Shown here piece by piece: positions 41,769 through 51,704 of a stretch of 64,000 nt of DNA. Where the stretch lies: the NCBI RefSeq assembly GCF_039729145.1, contig NZ_CP155793.1, positions 1,674,001 through 1,738,000 of the forward strand, written 5' to 3'. The notes beneath the pieces were generated by a model. That model saw only the letters and a program-made list of their open reading frames with translations. It ran no database searches and was not told the origin of the DNA. The stretch's first letter is position 1; each line of letters begins with the position of its first letter. The DNA is from Microbacterium sp. SY138. GTDB lineage: Bacteria; Actinomycetota; Actinomycetes; Actinomycetales; Microbacteriaceae. A program made the position numbers and the translations under genes.

Positions 41769-44744
41769 ATGGCGCGTCCTGACGATTCGGTCTCCCTCTC
41801 CGCGCTGGCGAGGCTCGGCTTCTCCGAGTTGAGTGAAGCCGCGGCCTCTCTCGCTGAGCTGGCGGCCATTCTGGATCAGCCGCGCTCGGTCCTGCTCGAG
41901 GCGGCCGACGCCGCCGACCCCGATGCAGCGGTGCGCGGACTCCTGCGGGTGGCGCGCCGCGACGAGGAGCCGTTGCGGCGGCTGCTGGTCGACGAGGAGA
42001 CCCGTCGGCGGGTATGGCGGGTGTTCGGCGCGTCGGAAGGGTTCGCCGAGTTCTTCCTCCGCCACCCGGATCAGCTCTCGGTCCTGGAAGGGCCGATCGT
42101 CGGGCTGCCCTCGTCGGCGGAGCTGCAGGAGCGCCTGCTGGCTGCGGTGGGCGCGGAAGACGGCTTCGCGCAGTCGGGCGACGATGATGCGGTCGTCGCG
42201 ATCAGAATCGCGTATCGTCGGCATCTCGCCGCTATCGCCGCCTATGACCTCTCGCATCCGCACCCGGAGTCGATCGTCGGACCGGTGTCTGCGGCGCTGG
42301 CGGACATCGCGGGTGCCGCCCTCGAAGCGTCGCTCGCCGTCGCCAGGGCCAGACTGCAGGCATCGATGGGCCGTGCGGAAGTGGCCGCGACGCGTCTCGC
42401 CGTCATCGGGATGGGCAAGGCCGGGGCTCGCGAGCTGAACTACGTCAGCGACGTCGATGTGATCTTCGTCGGCGGGAGTAGCGACGAGGAGATCCTCTCG
42501 GAGGCGCGGGCGATCGATATCGCCACGCGACTCGCGCGCGAGACCATGCGCAACCTCGACGCCATCGAGGTGGAGCCGCCGCTGTGGGAGGTGGACGCCG
42601 CTCTCCGCCCCGAAGGCAAGCAGGGTGCACTGGTCCGCTCGCTCGCGTCGCACCTCGCGTACTACGACCGCTGGGCGAAGAGCTGGGAGTTCCAGGCGCT
42701 GCTCAAGGCCCGTCCGATCGCGGGAGACGCCGAGCTCGGGGGCGAGTACATCGCCGCGGTGCAGCCGAAGATCTGGTCGAGCGCGGCGCGACAGGACTTC
42801 GTGGAGAGCGTGCAGCGCATGCGGGAGCGCGTGATGGAGCACATCGATCCCGAGGATGCGCCGTATCAGCTGAAGCTCGGAGCCGGCGGTCTGCGAGACA
42901 TCGAGTTCACGGTGCAGCTGCTGCAACTGGTCCACGGTCTCACCGACGAATCGCTGCGCACGCGTGGAACCCTCGAGAGTCTCGACGCACTCGTCGAGGG
43001 CGGCTACATCGGGCGCGTCGATGCAGCCGCGTTCGCCGACGACTATCGTCTGCTGCGGCTCATGGAGCACCGCCTCCAGCTCAGGGAGCTCAGCCGCACG
43101 CATCTGATGCCGCGCACTCCTGCCGGTCTTCGGATCCTGGCGCGAGGCACCGGACTGGCCGAGAGCGGCGAGGGCGTGTGGGCGCGCTGGGAGAGCGTGC
43201 GGCGCGAGGTGCGCGAGATCCACACCCGCCTGTTCTACCGGCCGCTGCTCAGCGCCGTCGCCGGGCTGCCGGAGGAGGAGCGCACGCTCTCCGCAGCCCA
43301 GGCGCACGACCGCCTGGCGGCGATCGGGTTCCGTGACCCGGCGGGAGCTCTCCGGCACATCGGCGCCCTCACGAGCGGACTGAGCCGTAAGGCGACGATC
43401 CAACGCCACCTGATGCCCATCATGGTGCGGTGGTTCGCGGACGGCAGCGACCCCGACTATGCGCTCCTCGCATTCCGGCGCATCAGCGAGCGACTCGGGG
43501 ACACTCCCTGGTTCCTGCGGATGCTGCGGGACTCCTCAGGGGCCGCCGAGAGTCTCACCCGCCTGTTGTCATCCTCACGCTACGTCGGGGAGCTCCTGGA
43601 GTGGATCCCCGAATCCGTGGCATGGTTGGACAGCACGGGGCGTCTGCGCCCTCGGGGCGCGGCAGCGCTCGACGAGGAGGCTCGTGCGATACAGACGCGT
43701 CATGAGTCCATCGGCGATGCGCTGCGCGCCGTCAGGGCGCTGCGACGGCGTGAGCTCCTGCGCACCGCTATGGGAGCAGTCCTCGACGTCCTCACCATCG
43801 AAGAGGTGGCCACCGCACTCACCGAGATCACCGAGGCCACGATTCAAGCCGCCCTGCGCGCGGTGATCCGCGAGGTGGTCCCGCTCGAAGACGAGGCGTT
43901 GGACTTCGCCGTCATCGCGATGGGACGGTTCGGTGGCGCCGAGCTCGGCTTCGGGTCCGACGCCGACATCCTCTACGTGTACGACGCGAACGGCGTCGAT
44001 CCGCAGCGGGCTCAGAAGCTGGCGACGCAGATCGTGGCGGGCCTGCGGGAGCATCTGACCGATCACCGCCTTCCGCTCGACCTCGATGCTGACCTCCGAC
44101 CGGAGGGACGCAACGGGCCCGTCGTCCGCTCCATCGAGGCGTACACGGAGTACTACCGACGCTGGTCGCTGTCCTGGGAGGCGCAGGCCCTGCTCCGCGC
44201 CCGCGGCGTGGCCGGGAGTGCGAAGCTGATCACGCGGTTCACCGCCCTGGCCGACACGATCCGCTATCCGGAGTCCGTCGATCTGCAGGGCACACGTGAG
44301 ATCAAGCGGATCAAGGCCAGGGTCGAGGGGGAGCGGCTGCCGCAGGGCGCCGATCCGCGGCGTCACCTGAAACTCGGTCCCGGCTCGCTCAGCGACGTGG
44401 AGTGGCTGGTGCAGCTGCTGCAGCTGCAGCATGCGCACGCGGTTCCCGGGTTGCGCACGACGTCGACGCTCGGTGCCCTCGAGGCTGCCGTCGCGGCTGA
44501 TCTCGTCTCCGAGGAAGACGCGCTGCGCCTTCGTGAAGCCTGGCTCCTGTCCAGCCGTCTCCGCTCTGCGATCACCCTGCTCACGGGGCAGACGAGTGAC
44601 GTGCTGCCGGCGGATCGTCGGCAGCTCGACGCGATCGGCAGGCTCCTGGGCTACCCCGATCGATCGGCGACCGAGCTCGAAGAGGACTACCTCGGGGTCA
44701 CCCGACGCGCACGGAAGACCTTCGAGCAGCTCTTCTACGGCTGA
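41769..44744 (+). CDS. glnE: Glutamine synthetase adenylyltransferase/deadenylylase
   Basis: 991 residues with two nucleotidyltransferase halves. Half 1: AVIGMGKAGARELNYVSDVDVIFV (G-x11-D-x-D). Half 2: AVIAMGRFGGAELGFGSDADILYVYD. Each is followed by a helical regulatory domain (LKLGAGGLRDIEFTVQLLQL, LKLGPGSLSDVEWLVQLLQL). It attaches and removes AMP from the GS Tyr according to nitrogen supply. It begins 9 bases after glnA2. It should act on the main GlnA in this window as well. Confidence 0.97.
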   Translation: MARPDDSVSLSALARLGFSELSEAAASLAELAAILDQPRSVLLEAADAADPDAAVRGLLRVARRDEEPLRRLLVDEETRRRVWRVFGASEGFAEFFLRHPDQLSVLEGPIVGLPSSAELQERLLAAVGAEDGFAQSGDDDAVVAIRIAYRRHLAAIAAYDLSHPHPESIVGPVSAALADIAGAALEASLAVARARLQASMGRAEVAATRLAVIGMGKAGARELNYVSDVDVIFVGGSSDEEILSEARAIDIATRLARETMRNLDAIEVEPPLWEVDAALRPEGKQGALVRSLASHLAYYDRWAKSWEFQALLKARPIAGDAELGGEYIAAVQPKIWSSAARQDFVESVQRMRERVMEHIDPEDAPYQLKLGAGGLRDIEFTVQLLQLVHGLTDESLRTRGTLESLDALVEGGYIGRVDAAAFADDYRLLRLMEHRLQLRELSRTHLMPRTPAGLRILARGTGLAESGEGVWARWESVRREVREIHTRLFYRPLLSAVAGLPEEERTLSAAQAHDRLAAIGFRDPAGALRHIGALTSGLSRKATIQRHLMPIMVRWFADGSDPDYALLAFRRISERLGDTPWFLRMLRDSSGAAESLTRLLSSSRYVGELLEWIPESVAWLDSTGRLRPRGAAALDEEARAIQTRHESIGDALRAVRALRRRELLRTAMGAVLDVLTIEEVATALTEITEATIQAALRAVIREVVPLEDEALDFAVIAMGRFGGAELGFGSDADILYVYDANGVDPQRAQKLATQIVAGLREHLTDHRLPLDLDADLRPEGRNGPVVRSIEAYTEYYRRWSLSWEAQALLRARGVAGSAKLITRFTALADTIRYPESVDLQGTREIKRIKARVEGERLPQGADPRRHLKLGPGSLSDVEWLVQLLQLQHAHAVPGLRTTSTLGALEAAVAADLVSEEDALRLREAWLLSSRLRSAITLLTGQTSDVLPADRRQLDAIGRLLGYPDRSATELEEDYLGVTRRARKTFEQLFYG

Positions 44745-44794
44745 GTCCGCGCCCTGAGTTTGCGGTATCGGGCGAGGTGTCCCAAGCTGACGAT

Positions 44795-45715
44795 ATGACC
44801 CACGCACGTATCGGCATCGTCTGGAACCCTTCGAAGGTCGAGCAGGAGGTCCTGCAGACCGCCGTGAGCGGCGTGTTCGACGCTCAGTACGATATCCGCT
44901 GGTGGGAGACGACTCCGGAGGACCCGGGCCGGGGCATGGCTCGCGAGGCCCGCGAAGACGGCCGCGACATCGTGATCGCCGTCGGCGGCGATGGCACTGT
45001 ACGCGCCGTCGCGGAGTCCCTGGCGGGGTCTGACACAGCACTGGGGATCGTGCCGCAGGGGACCGGCAACCTGCTTGCGCGCAACCTCGACGTTCCGCTG
45101 AACAACGTGAAGGCGGCGTTGGAGCGCGTGCGCGACGCCGAGCCCCGTCGGATCGACCTCGGCTGGGTCTCGTACGACGGCACCGAGCACGCCTTCGCCG
45201 TGATGGTCGGCTTCGGCGTCGATGCGCAGATGCTGGTGGAGACCGACGACGACCTCAAGTCCAAGGCCGGCTGGCTGGCCTACGTGGAGGCGATGGGCCG
45301 CGCACTCGCCGGCACCGAGATGACCGACATCACTTTGGCGATCGACGGGGAGAAGGCCGTGGCCGTGCGGGGACACACCATGCTCATCGGCAACTGCGGG
45401 ATGGTGCAGGGCGGCATCCGGCTGCTTCCCGATGCGGTGCTCGACGACGGCAAGCTCGACGTGCTCATGATCAGCGCGGACGGTGCGCTGCAGTGGCTCG
45501 ACACGCTCCGTTCCTTCGTCTGGGACAACGGCATCCGCCGTCTCTTCGGTGCCACCGACGAGGCCGTGAGCACCGAGTCCGCCCGCCACCTTCCGGTAGA
45601 GAGCATCTCGGTCGAGCTGAAGACGCCCCTCGTGTTCGAGATCGACGGGGAGGAGATGGGCGAGGTCACCGCGTTCGACGTGCGCGTCGAGCCGGGCGCC
45701 CTCCTGGTCCGCTGA
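44795..45715 (+). CDS. Diacylglycerol kinase-family lipid kinase
   Basis: 306 residues from the ATG at 44795; a GTG at 44777 is possible. The catalytic-domain motif is VIAVGGDGTVRAVAESL, followed by LGIVPQGTGNLLARNLDVP and the C-terminal IRLLPDAVLDDGKLDVLMI. It phosphorylates a membrane lipid such as diacylglycerol; related proteins include sphingosine or phosphatidylinositol-mannoside pathway kinases. Convergent with the AI-2E gene. Confidence 0.9.
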   Translation: MTHARIGIVWNPSKVEQEVLQTAVSGVFDAQYDIRWWETTPEDPGRGMAREAREDGRDIVIAVGGDGTVRAVAESLAGSDTALGIVPQGTGNLLARNLDVPLNNVKAALERVRDAEPRRIDLGWVSYDGTEHAFAVMVGFGVDAQMLVETDDDLKSKAGWLAYVEAMGRALAGTEMTDITLAIDGEKAVAVRGHTMLIGNCGMVQGGIRLLPDAVLDDGKLDVLMISADGALQWLDTLRSFVWDNGIRRLFGATDEAVSTESARHLPVESISVELKTPLVFEIDGEEMGEVTAFDVRVEPGALLVR

Positions 45716-45730
45716 GGTCGAACGCCCCGT

Positions 45731-45757
45731 CCCGTCCCCGTGTCAGCGGGTGACGGG
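45731..45757. terminator. Hairpin between lipid kinase and AI-2E genes
   Basis: CCCGTCCCCG (45731-45740) and CGGG-T-GACGGG (45747-45757) form a stem with one bulge around TGTCAG. It overlaps the last codons of the AI-2E gene and could stop both convergent transcripts. Confidence 0.45.
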
Positions 45758-46891
45758 CGGGGGGACGATCTTGCGGTCCTGCGCGGGGAACGTCACCTTC
45801 TGGATGATGATGATGATGCTCGCGGCCACGGGGATCGCGACCAGGGCGCCCAGGATGCCGCCCAGCGCGGCGCCGGCCACCGCGGCGATCACGACGAGCG
45901 CACCCGGCACGGCGACGGCCTTGCTCATGATGCGCGGCGACAGCACGTATGCCTCGATCTGCATGTAGATGAGGTAGTAGATGATCGCGATCAGCGCGGT
46001 CAGCGGAGAGACGAACAGGCAGATCAGCGAGTTGATGATCGACGCGGTCAGCGTGCCGACCAGCGGGATCATCGAGCCGATGAAGGCGATCAGGGCGAGC
46101 AGGGCCGGAACCGGGGCGCCGATGATGCTGAGGAAGATGAGGCTCAGGATGCCGTTGATGAGTGCGAGGCTCACCTGGCCGATGACGTAGCGGCCCACGG
46201 CGCCGGAGACGTCTTCGAGGAGGCCGCTGAAGGTGTCGCGCTGGTAGGCGGGCACGAAGCGGGCGGCCACGTGCTTCATGCTGCGCAGGGACGCCATGAA
46301 GTACAGCGTCAGGATCAGGACGATCGTGATCCCGGTGAAGCCGCCGGCGATACCCGCGCCCACGGCGAACACACCACCCCCGATGTCGAGGAAGTTGTTG
46401 GGGTCCTGCACGAAGCCGAGGATGCCTTGCACGGCGTCGTCGATCGTCGAGCCGAACTGACCGCTGACGTCCTTGAACCAGTCGCTGGCCATGAAGTCCT
46501 TGATCATCTGCGGTCCGTCTTTGATCAGGTTGCTGATCTGCTCGACGAGCAGCGGGACGATCGCGAGGATGACGCCGGCGAACGCCAGGATGACCGCGGC
46601 GACCACGATGGTGACGGCCGCGGGGCGGGGGAGCTTCTTCTCGATGAAGGTGACGATCGGATCGAGCCCGAGTGCGAGGAACACGGCGACGCCGATGTAG
46701 ACGAGCACGGTCGCGAGCTGCCCGACGACGCTGCCGATCCCCAGCGCCACGAGGACTCCGAGGGCGCCCAGCAGGCCGAACATGAATGGGTTGGTCCTGG
46801 CGTATGCGGCGACCGCATTCGACGGCTGCGATGAACGCGGCTCCGCCGACGCGCGCAGCTCGGTGTTCGCGGTCACTCTTCTACGGCGCAT
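45743..46891 (-). CDS. AI-2E family transporter-like protein
   Basis: 382 residues. About seven to eight helices in the AI-2E/YdbI/YtvI arrangement: two at the start (37-80), one near 90-115, an extracytoplasmic amphipathic stretch (MIKDFMASDWFKDV) and a C-terminal block (VSLALINGILSLIFLSIIGAPVPALLALIAFIG, SMIPLVGTL, PRIMSKAV). PLVGT and the long PxxxG region are conserved in the family. Substrate unknown; some members export Na+, others signalling compounds. Confidence 0.92.
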   Translation of the reverse strand: MRRRRVTANTELRASAEPRSSQPSNAVAAYARTNPFMFGLLGALGVLVALGIGSVVGQLATVLVYIGVAVFLALGLDPIVTFIEKKLPRPAAVTIVVAAVILAFAGVILAIVPLLVEQISNLIKDGPQMIKDFMASDWFKDVSGQFGSTIDDAVQGILGFVQDPNNFLDIGGGVFAVGAGIAGGFTGITIVLILTLYFMASLRSMKHVAARFVPAYQRDTFSGLLEDVSGAVGRYVIGQVSLALINGILSLIFLSIIGAPVPALLALIAFIGSMIPLVGTLTASIINSLICLFVSPLTALIAIIYYLIYMQIEAYVLSPRIMSKAVAVPGALVVIAAVAGAALGGILGALVAIPVAASIIIIIQKVTFPAQDRKIVPPPVTR

Positions 46892-46982
46892 GATTCCCCC
46901 GGTCGATGGTCAGACTCACCAGTTGATCACCCTGGATCCCGCGCGGTCAAGCCGGTGGCGCGGCGTGGCGACGTCTGATTCC

Positions 46983-48458
46983 TCACCTCGCGTCGGCGGT
47001 GAGGACGGCCCCCCGTCGCGAGGTCACGCCGAGCTTGCGATAGATGGAGCGGATGTGGGTCTTGACGGTGGGATAGGCGACCCCCAGACGCGTGGAGATC
47101 TCTTCGGCGGTCATCGTCGTGCGCAGGTATGCGAGGACTTCGCTCTCGCGCGGGGTGAGGACGCCCGTCCGTCGTCGGGCCAGCTCTCCCCGTCGTTCGA
47201 GAATCGTTCCGAGGAACTCATCGTGGCGGGATCCGCGGTGGGCATGGGCGATCAGGAGATCGCCGATGAGCGGATCATCCGAGAGGAATGGAGTGAGGAT
47301 CCGCTCGGGGGCTGCGGATTCGAGGGCTCTGTCGAGCTGTTCGTGCGCGTCCGCTCCATGCCCTGCGGTGGAGCGCAGGGCCGCTGCAGTGACGAGCGTG
47401 CTCGCCCGCGCGTAGCGTGGCAGCGCGCCCGATGTCGCCAGCCGCAGCGCCTGCGCAGCCGACGCGGGTTCTTCGAGGACACGATAGAGCTCCGCGAGCA
47501 CCGCGTGGGCGACGGCGGCACCGGGGCGGGCGAGTGCCGGCGCCGCGATGGTTCGAGCGCGGTCGTCGTGTCCCTCGGCGTGCGCGAGCAGTGCGGAGAT
47601 CACGCGGCGCAGCGTGTCCCAGGGGATGCCGTGCTTATCGTCCTTGCTCACCCCGTGGAGCAGGCCGGCCGCGGCGAAGTATCGGTCTTCGCGCCTGAGC
47701 GCGATGATGCTCATGACCAGGTACAGCCGGGCGAGGGCTTCGAAGTTGTTGCCGGGAGCGCCGTCGTCCACTGCTTGTTCGAGGTGGGCGATCGCTTCGT
47801 CGTAGTCGCCTCGCCAGTATGCGATGGTGCCGCGGTTCGCCTGGGGGAGCCCGCCCTCGAAGATGTCCCAGTCCGACGGCGAGGACGAGACGGGAAGCGC
47901 ATCGAGCGTCTGCTCGGCATCGGTGAAGAGACCGGCGTGGGTCAAGGCGAAGGCGAGATTGGACTGGGCGAGGCGATAGGTCTCCGGCCGCCCGCGCAAG
48001 CGGGCTTCGTCTGAGGCTGAGCGCAGGAGGCCGATGGCACCGGAGAGGTCGCGACGGAGGCGCACTTCCGTCCAGCCGAGGAGGAAGAGCGCCGAGGGAT
48101 AGTCGTCGTCGGGCCCGCACTCGGTCAGAGCTTCTCGAGCGCGATCGGCGACCGTGGCCTTCGTCAGGGTGTCGGCAGCGAGGAGGAGCTCGGTGAAGCA
48201 GACCACGAAGTCATCGTCAGCGATGCGCATTCCTTGGCCGCGAAGGAACGTGGCACCGTGGGAATCGCCGAGGAGGTCGCGGCAGCAGGCACGGATGAGG
48301 AGGACGTGCGGGTCGTGCGGCTCGGGGTGGGCGAGGCAGAGCTGCTCGAGATCTCGGGTGCGGGATTCGAGGATGAGACGGAGCCAGTTCCGGCGCAGCG
48401 CCGCGCGGGCGAGTGCCGGATCGCTGGGAGAAGGGGCCTCGCGGACGGCATCGATCAC
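46983..48458 (-). CDS. LuxR-family regulator with TPR-like domain
   Basis: 491 residues from the GTG at 48458. The C-terminus is a LuxR helix-turn-helix: LTPRESEVLAYLRTTMTAEEISTRLGVAYPTVKTHIRSIYRKLGV. The long middle (about 20-400) is helical repeats (SALFLLGWTEVRLRRDLSGAIGLL, AIAYWRGDYDEAIAHLEQA) like the TPR part of MalT/LAL regulators, but without an ATPase domain. It diverges from a DUF1254/DUF1214 gene, its likely target. Confidence 0.85.
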   Translation of the reverse strand: MIDAVREAPSPSDPALARAALRRNWLRLILESRTRDLEQLCLAHPEPHDPHVLLIRACCRDLLGDSHGATFLRGQGMRIADDDFVVCFTELLLAADTLTKATVADRAREALTECGPDDDYPSALFLLGWTEVRLRRDLSGAIGLLRSASDEARLRGRPETYRLAQSNLAFALTHAGLFTDAEQTLDALPVSSSPSDWDIFEGGLPQANRGTIAYWRGDYDEAIAHLEQAVDDGAPGNNFEALARLYLVMSIIALRREDRYFAAAGLLHGVSKDDKHGIPWDTLRRVISALLAHAEGHDDRARTIAAPALARPGAAVAHAVLAELYRVLEEPASAAQALRLATSGALPRYARASTLVTAAALRSTAGHGADAHEQLDRALESAAPERILTPFLSDDPLIGDLLIAHAHRGSRHDEFLGTILERRGELARRRTGVLTPRESEVLAYLRTTMTAEEISTRLGVAYPTVKTHIRSIYRKLGVTSRRGAVLTADAR

Positions 48459-48580
48459 GGGACAACGATATCGGCGTGGGAATCCGTGATGTTGGTGGGG
48501 CAGGCAGATCTCATCCGATGAGGATGACGCGTGCGTCCGGGGAGCGACCGGGCGAACAGAATCGCAACGAGGTCCGCGCT

Positions 48581-48602
48581 GCCGGACCGTGTCACGGCCG
48601 GC
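48581..48602. promoter_or_regulatory. Palindrome upstream of the DUF1254/DUF1214 gene
   Basis: CCGTG-T-CACGG (48587-48597) is a perfect palindrome nested in GCCGG...CCGGC (48581-48602), 58 bases before the gene start. A second palindrome, TCATC-C-GATGA, lies near 48513-48523. Either could bind the LuxR-type regulator. Confidence 0.4.
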
Positions 48603-48659
48603 CATCCGACCCCGACCCATGCTTCGCGGTGAGTCTGTGCCGCGAGAGAAAGGAATGAC

Positions 48660-49601
48660 ATGTCAGCCACGAAGGTGAACGTCCGCAACTTCGCTCGTGC
48701 CGAGTCCGACTTGATGTTCTCCCGGCTCGCCGCCGGGAGCACGCTCGGGACCTGGAATCACACGCGAGAGCTGAAGTCGCTCGACGATCAGCCCATCATC
48801 CGGCAGAACCGGGACACTCTCTACAGCAGCGCCATCATCGATGTGCGCGAAGGAGTCACGCTCACGCTGCCCGACACGGGTGGCCGTTACATCTCCGCCT
48901 TTGTCGTGAATCAGGATCACTACGCGCCGTTCCTGTTACGCGAGCCCGGCGCCCATGCGCTCACACGCGCAGCCGTCGGAACCGACCACGCGGCGGTCCT
49001 GGTCCGCATCCTCGTCGACCCGAACGACGCCGAAGACATCGCCGAGGTGAATCGCCTCCAGGACGCTCTTCGTCTCGTGGGCGGCGGATCGGGGGAGTTC
49101 CCGCTGCCTGAGTACGACGAGCCGTCGCAGTCGGAGACCCGTGGTGCTCTGCTCACTCTCGGGCGCGGCGTCTCGACTTACGATCGTGCGTTCGGCACGA
49201 GGGAGGAAGTGGATCCCGTCATGCACCTGCTGGGCGTCGCCGGCGGATGGGGCGGCCTGCCCGAGTACGAGGCGACCTACATCAGCGTTGACGAGGGCCT
49301 GCCGGTCGGGGACTATCGTCTGCGTTTGACGGACGTTCCCGTCGACGCCTTCTGGTCCGTCTCGCTCTACAACGCCGCCGGCTACTTCGAGGAGAACGAG
49401 CTCGGGGTGAACAGTATCAACAGCCTGACGGCGACCGCGGACGACGACGGCGGGATCACCATCCACTTCGGTGCGCACCCTGCCGGCCTCACGAACGCGC
49501 TGGTCGTCATGCCGGGGTGGAACTACACACTGCGCCTCTACCGACCGCGCCTGTCCGTGCTCGACGGCACGTGGGTCGCGCCCCGGCCCGAAACGATCTG
49601 A
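48660..49601 (+). CDS. DUF1254/DUF1214 domain protein
   Basis: 313 residues. Residues ~30-115 (RELKSLDDQPIIRQNRDTLYSSAIIDVREGVTLTLPD) are DUF1254. The second half (YRLRLTDVPVDAFWSVSLYNAAGYFEENELGVNSINS, MPGWNYTLRLYRP) is DUF1214. The fused pair is widespread but its role is unknown to me. GAAAGGAATGAC supplies the ribosome site. Divergent from the LuxR/TPR regulator with a 201-base gap. Confidence 0.93.
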   Translation: MSATKVNVRNFARAESDLMFSRLAAGSTLGTWNHTRELKSLDDQPIIRQNRDTLYSSAIIDVREGVTLTLPDTGGRYISAFVVNQDHYAPFLLREPGAHALTRAAVGTDHAAVLVRILVDPNDAEDIAEVNRLQDALRLVGGGSGEFPLPEYDEPSQSETRGALLTLGRGVSTYDRAFGTREEVDPVMHLLGVAGGWGGLPEYEATYISVDEGLPVGDYRLRLTDVPVDAFWSVSLYNAAGYFEENELGVNSINSLTATADDDGGITIHFGAHPAGLTNALVVMPGWNYTLRLYRPRLSVLDGTWVAPRPETI

Positions 49602-49631
49602 GTGAGGCCCCGCGCCGCCACCCCCACCGCA

Positions 49632-49669
49632 GAAGAGCCCGTCCCCGCAGAAGCGGGGACGGGCTCTTC
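49632..49669. terminator. Terminator between DUF1214 gene and glnA
   Basis: GAAGAGCCCGTCCCCGC and GCGGGGACGGGCTCTTC are perfect 17-bp arms with an AGAA loop, between convergent genes. It ends 17 bases before the glnA stop codon. Confidence 0.88.
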
Positions 49670-49686
49670 GTGATGCTCCGCGGTCG

Positions 49687-51111
49687 TCAGACGCCGAAGT
49701 ACAGCTCGTACTCGAACGGGTGCGGACGCTGCGCCATCGGCAGGATCTCGTTCTCGTACTTGTAGGAGATCCAGGTCTCGATGAGCTCCTTGGTGAACAC
49801 GCCGCCCTCGAGGAGGAACTGGTGGTCGGCCGCCAGCGCGTCGAGCGAGTCGAGCAGGGAGTTCGGAACCTGCGGGATGTCCTTGGCCTCCTCGGGCGGA
49901 AGCTCGTAGAGGTCCTTGTCGACCGGCTCGTGCGGCTCGATGCGGTTCTTGATGCCGTCGAGTCCTGCCATCAGCTGCGCGGCGAAGGCGAGGTACGGGT
50001 TGCCGGAGGCGTCGGGGGCACGGAACTCGATGCGCTTTGCCTTGGGGTTCGAGCCCGTGATCGGGATGCGGATCGCGGCGGAGCGGTTTCCGGCCGAGTA
50101 GACCAGGTTCACCGGAGCCTCGAAGCCCTTGACCAGGCGGTGGTAGCTGTTCAGGGTCGGGTTGGTGAAGGCGAGCAGGGCCGGCGCGTGCGCCAGGATG
50201 CCACCGATGTACCAGCGCGCGATGTCGCTGAGCTGACCGTAGCCGGCCTCGTCGTAGAACAGCGGCTTGCCGTCGCTCCACAGCGACTGGTGGGTGTGCA
50301 TGCCCGAGCCGTTGTCACCGTAGAGGGGCTTGGGCATGAAGGTCGCGACCTTGCCCCACTCCTCGGCGGTGTTCTTGACGATGTACTTGAACTTGAGGAT
50401 GTCGTCCGCCGCGTGCACCATCGTGTCGAAGCGGTAGTTGATCTCCTGCTGGCCGCCGGTGCCGACCTCGTGGTGCGAGCGCTCGAGGATGAACCCGGCG
50501 TCGATCAGCTTGAGGGTGATGTCATCACGCAGGTCGGCTGTCTTGTCGACCGGGCTGACCGGGAAGTACCCACCCTTGTACGGGGTCTTGTTGCCGAGGT
50601 TTCCGCCCTCTTCTTCGCGACCGGTGTTCCAGGCGCCCTCTTCCGAGTCGACGCTGTAGAAGCTGGAGTTGGACGTGACGTTGTAGCGGACGTCGTCGAA
50701 GATGTAGAACTCGGCCTCGGGGGCGAAGAAGGCGGTGTCGGCGATGCCGGTCGAGGTCAGGTACTTCTCGGCCTTCTTGGCGACCTGACGCGGGTCCTTC
50801 GAGTAGATCTCGCCGGTGCGCGGGTTGTAGATGTCGAACAGCATGACGAGCGTGCTCGCCTCGCGGAACGGGTCGACGTACGCCGTCGTGACGTCGGGGA
50901 TGAGCTGCATGTCGGACTCGTGGATGCTCGCGAAGCCGCGGATCGACGAGCCGTCGAACAGCTGGCCGTCGGTGAAGAAAGCCTCGTCGACCGTCGATGC
51001 AGGAATGTTGAAGTGCTGCTGAACACCCGGGAGATCGGTGAAGCGGATGTCAAGGAACTTGACGTCGTTCTCCTTGATGTAGCTCAGTACCTCGGACGAA
51101 TCTTTGAACAT
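49687..51111 (-). CDS. glnA: Glutamine synthetase type I
   Basis: 474 residues, full length for GS-I beta. [19 protein letters not shown] opens the beta-grasp, then [47 protein letters not shown] and [38 protein letters not shown] contains the adenylylation Tyr. It makes glutamine from glutamate and ammonium. AGGAG lies six bases before the ATG. The upstream region (51173-51210) carries a GlnR-like box. It diverges from the RDD gene. Confidence 0.98.
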   Translation of the reverse strand: MFKDSSEVLSYIKENDVKFLDIRFTDLPGVQQHFNIPASTVDEAFFTDGQLFDGSSIRGFASIHESDMQLIPDVTTAYVDPFREASTLVMLFDIYNPRTGEIYSKDPRQVAKKAEKYLTSTGIADTAFFAPEAEFYIFDDVRYNVTSNSSFYSVDSEEGAWNTGREEEGGNLGNKTPYKGGYFPVSPVDKTADLRDDITLKLIDAGFILERSHHEVGTGGQQEINYRFDTMVHAADDILKFKYIVKNTAEEWGKVATFMPKPLYGDNGSGMHTHQSLWSDGKPLFYDEAGYGQLSDIARWYIGGILAHAPALLAFTNPTLNSYHRLVKGFEAPVNLVYSAGNRSAAIRIPITGSNPKAKRIEFRAPDASGNPYLAFAAQLMAGLDGIKNRIEPHEPVDKDLYELPPEEAKDIPQVPNSLLDSLDALAADHQFLLEGGVFTKELIETWISYKYENEILPMAQRPHPFEYELYFGV

Positions 51112-51172
51112 GTACGACTCCTGTAATGCGGATCGATGGCTTCACGGCCACTCTGCAGAGTACGGACGGGGG

Positions 51173-51210
51173 ATTTCTCTACGGTATCCGCTTTGTTTCG
51201 GGCGTGTTAC
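51173..51210 (-). promoter_or_regulatory. Candidate GlnR box upstream of glnA
   Basis: Read on the minus strand: GTAAC-n6-GAAAC-n6-GATAC-n6-GAAAT, i.e. the a1-b1-a2-b2 layout of the actinobacterial GlnR box (gTnAC-n6-GaAAC) with exact 6-base spacers. The first pair is a perfect match, the second has one deviation in each half-site. It ends 62 bases before the glnA start. Confidence 0.7.
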
Positions 51211-51258
51211 AGGCGCGAGGGCGTCAGAGCGGCATTTCGCGCTCGGTAGGCTGGGGGA

Positions 51259-51687
51259 GTGACGGATGCTGTGAACACATACCCCGGTGAACGACTCGGA
51301 CTCCCCGAATCCGGCTCCGGGAGCATCGCCCGTCCCGGACGCCGCATCGGAGCGCTCCTGATCGACTACACCGCGGCGACGATCATCGCGACCGGATTCC
51401 TCGGATTCAACCAGTTCGCACTGCCGACGGAAGCCGGCCTGAGCCAGTTCGCTCCGATGCTGGTGTTCGCCGTGTTGCAGATCGTCTTCATCCCGACCGC
51501 CGGCGGCAGCCCGGGACACCGTATCCTCGGCATGCGTCTTGCTCGCATGGACGGGAGCTGGGTCGGTCTGTGGCGTCCGATCGTCCGCACGCTTCTGCTC
51601 GTGGTCGTCGTGCCTGCGGTGATCTGGGATGCCGATCAGCGCGGTCTCCACGACAAGGCCGTCGGCACGGTTCTGATCCGCACCTGA
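51259..51687 (+). CDS. RDD family membrane protein
   Basis: 142 residues. SIARPGRRIGALLIDYTAATIIATGFLGF is the RDD N-terminal region with helix 1, helix 2 is around 65-80, and the third follows WRPIVRTLLLVVVVPAVIW. GGSPGHRILGMRLARMDG is the conserved loop. Role unknown; RDD proteins are small transporter-like proteins. GTG start. Divergent from glnA, so the GlnR-like box may also affect it. Confidence 0.88.
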   Translation: MTDAVNTYPGERLGLPESGSGSIARPGRRIGALLIDYTAATIIATGFLGFNQFALPTEAGLSQFAPMLVFAVLQIVFIPTAGGSPGHRILGMRLARMDGSWVGLWRPIVRTLLLVVVVPAVIWDADQRGLHDKAVGTVLIRT

Positions 51688-51704
51688 CCTGCGGCGGGCT
51701 GCCG

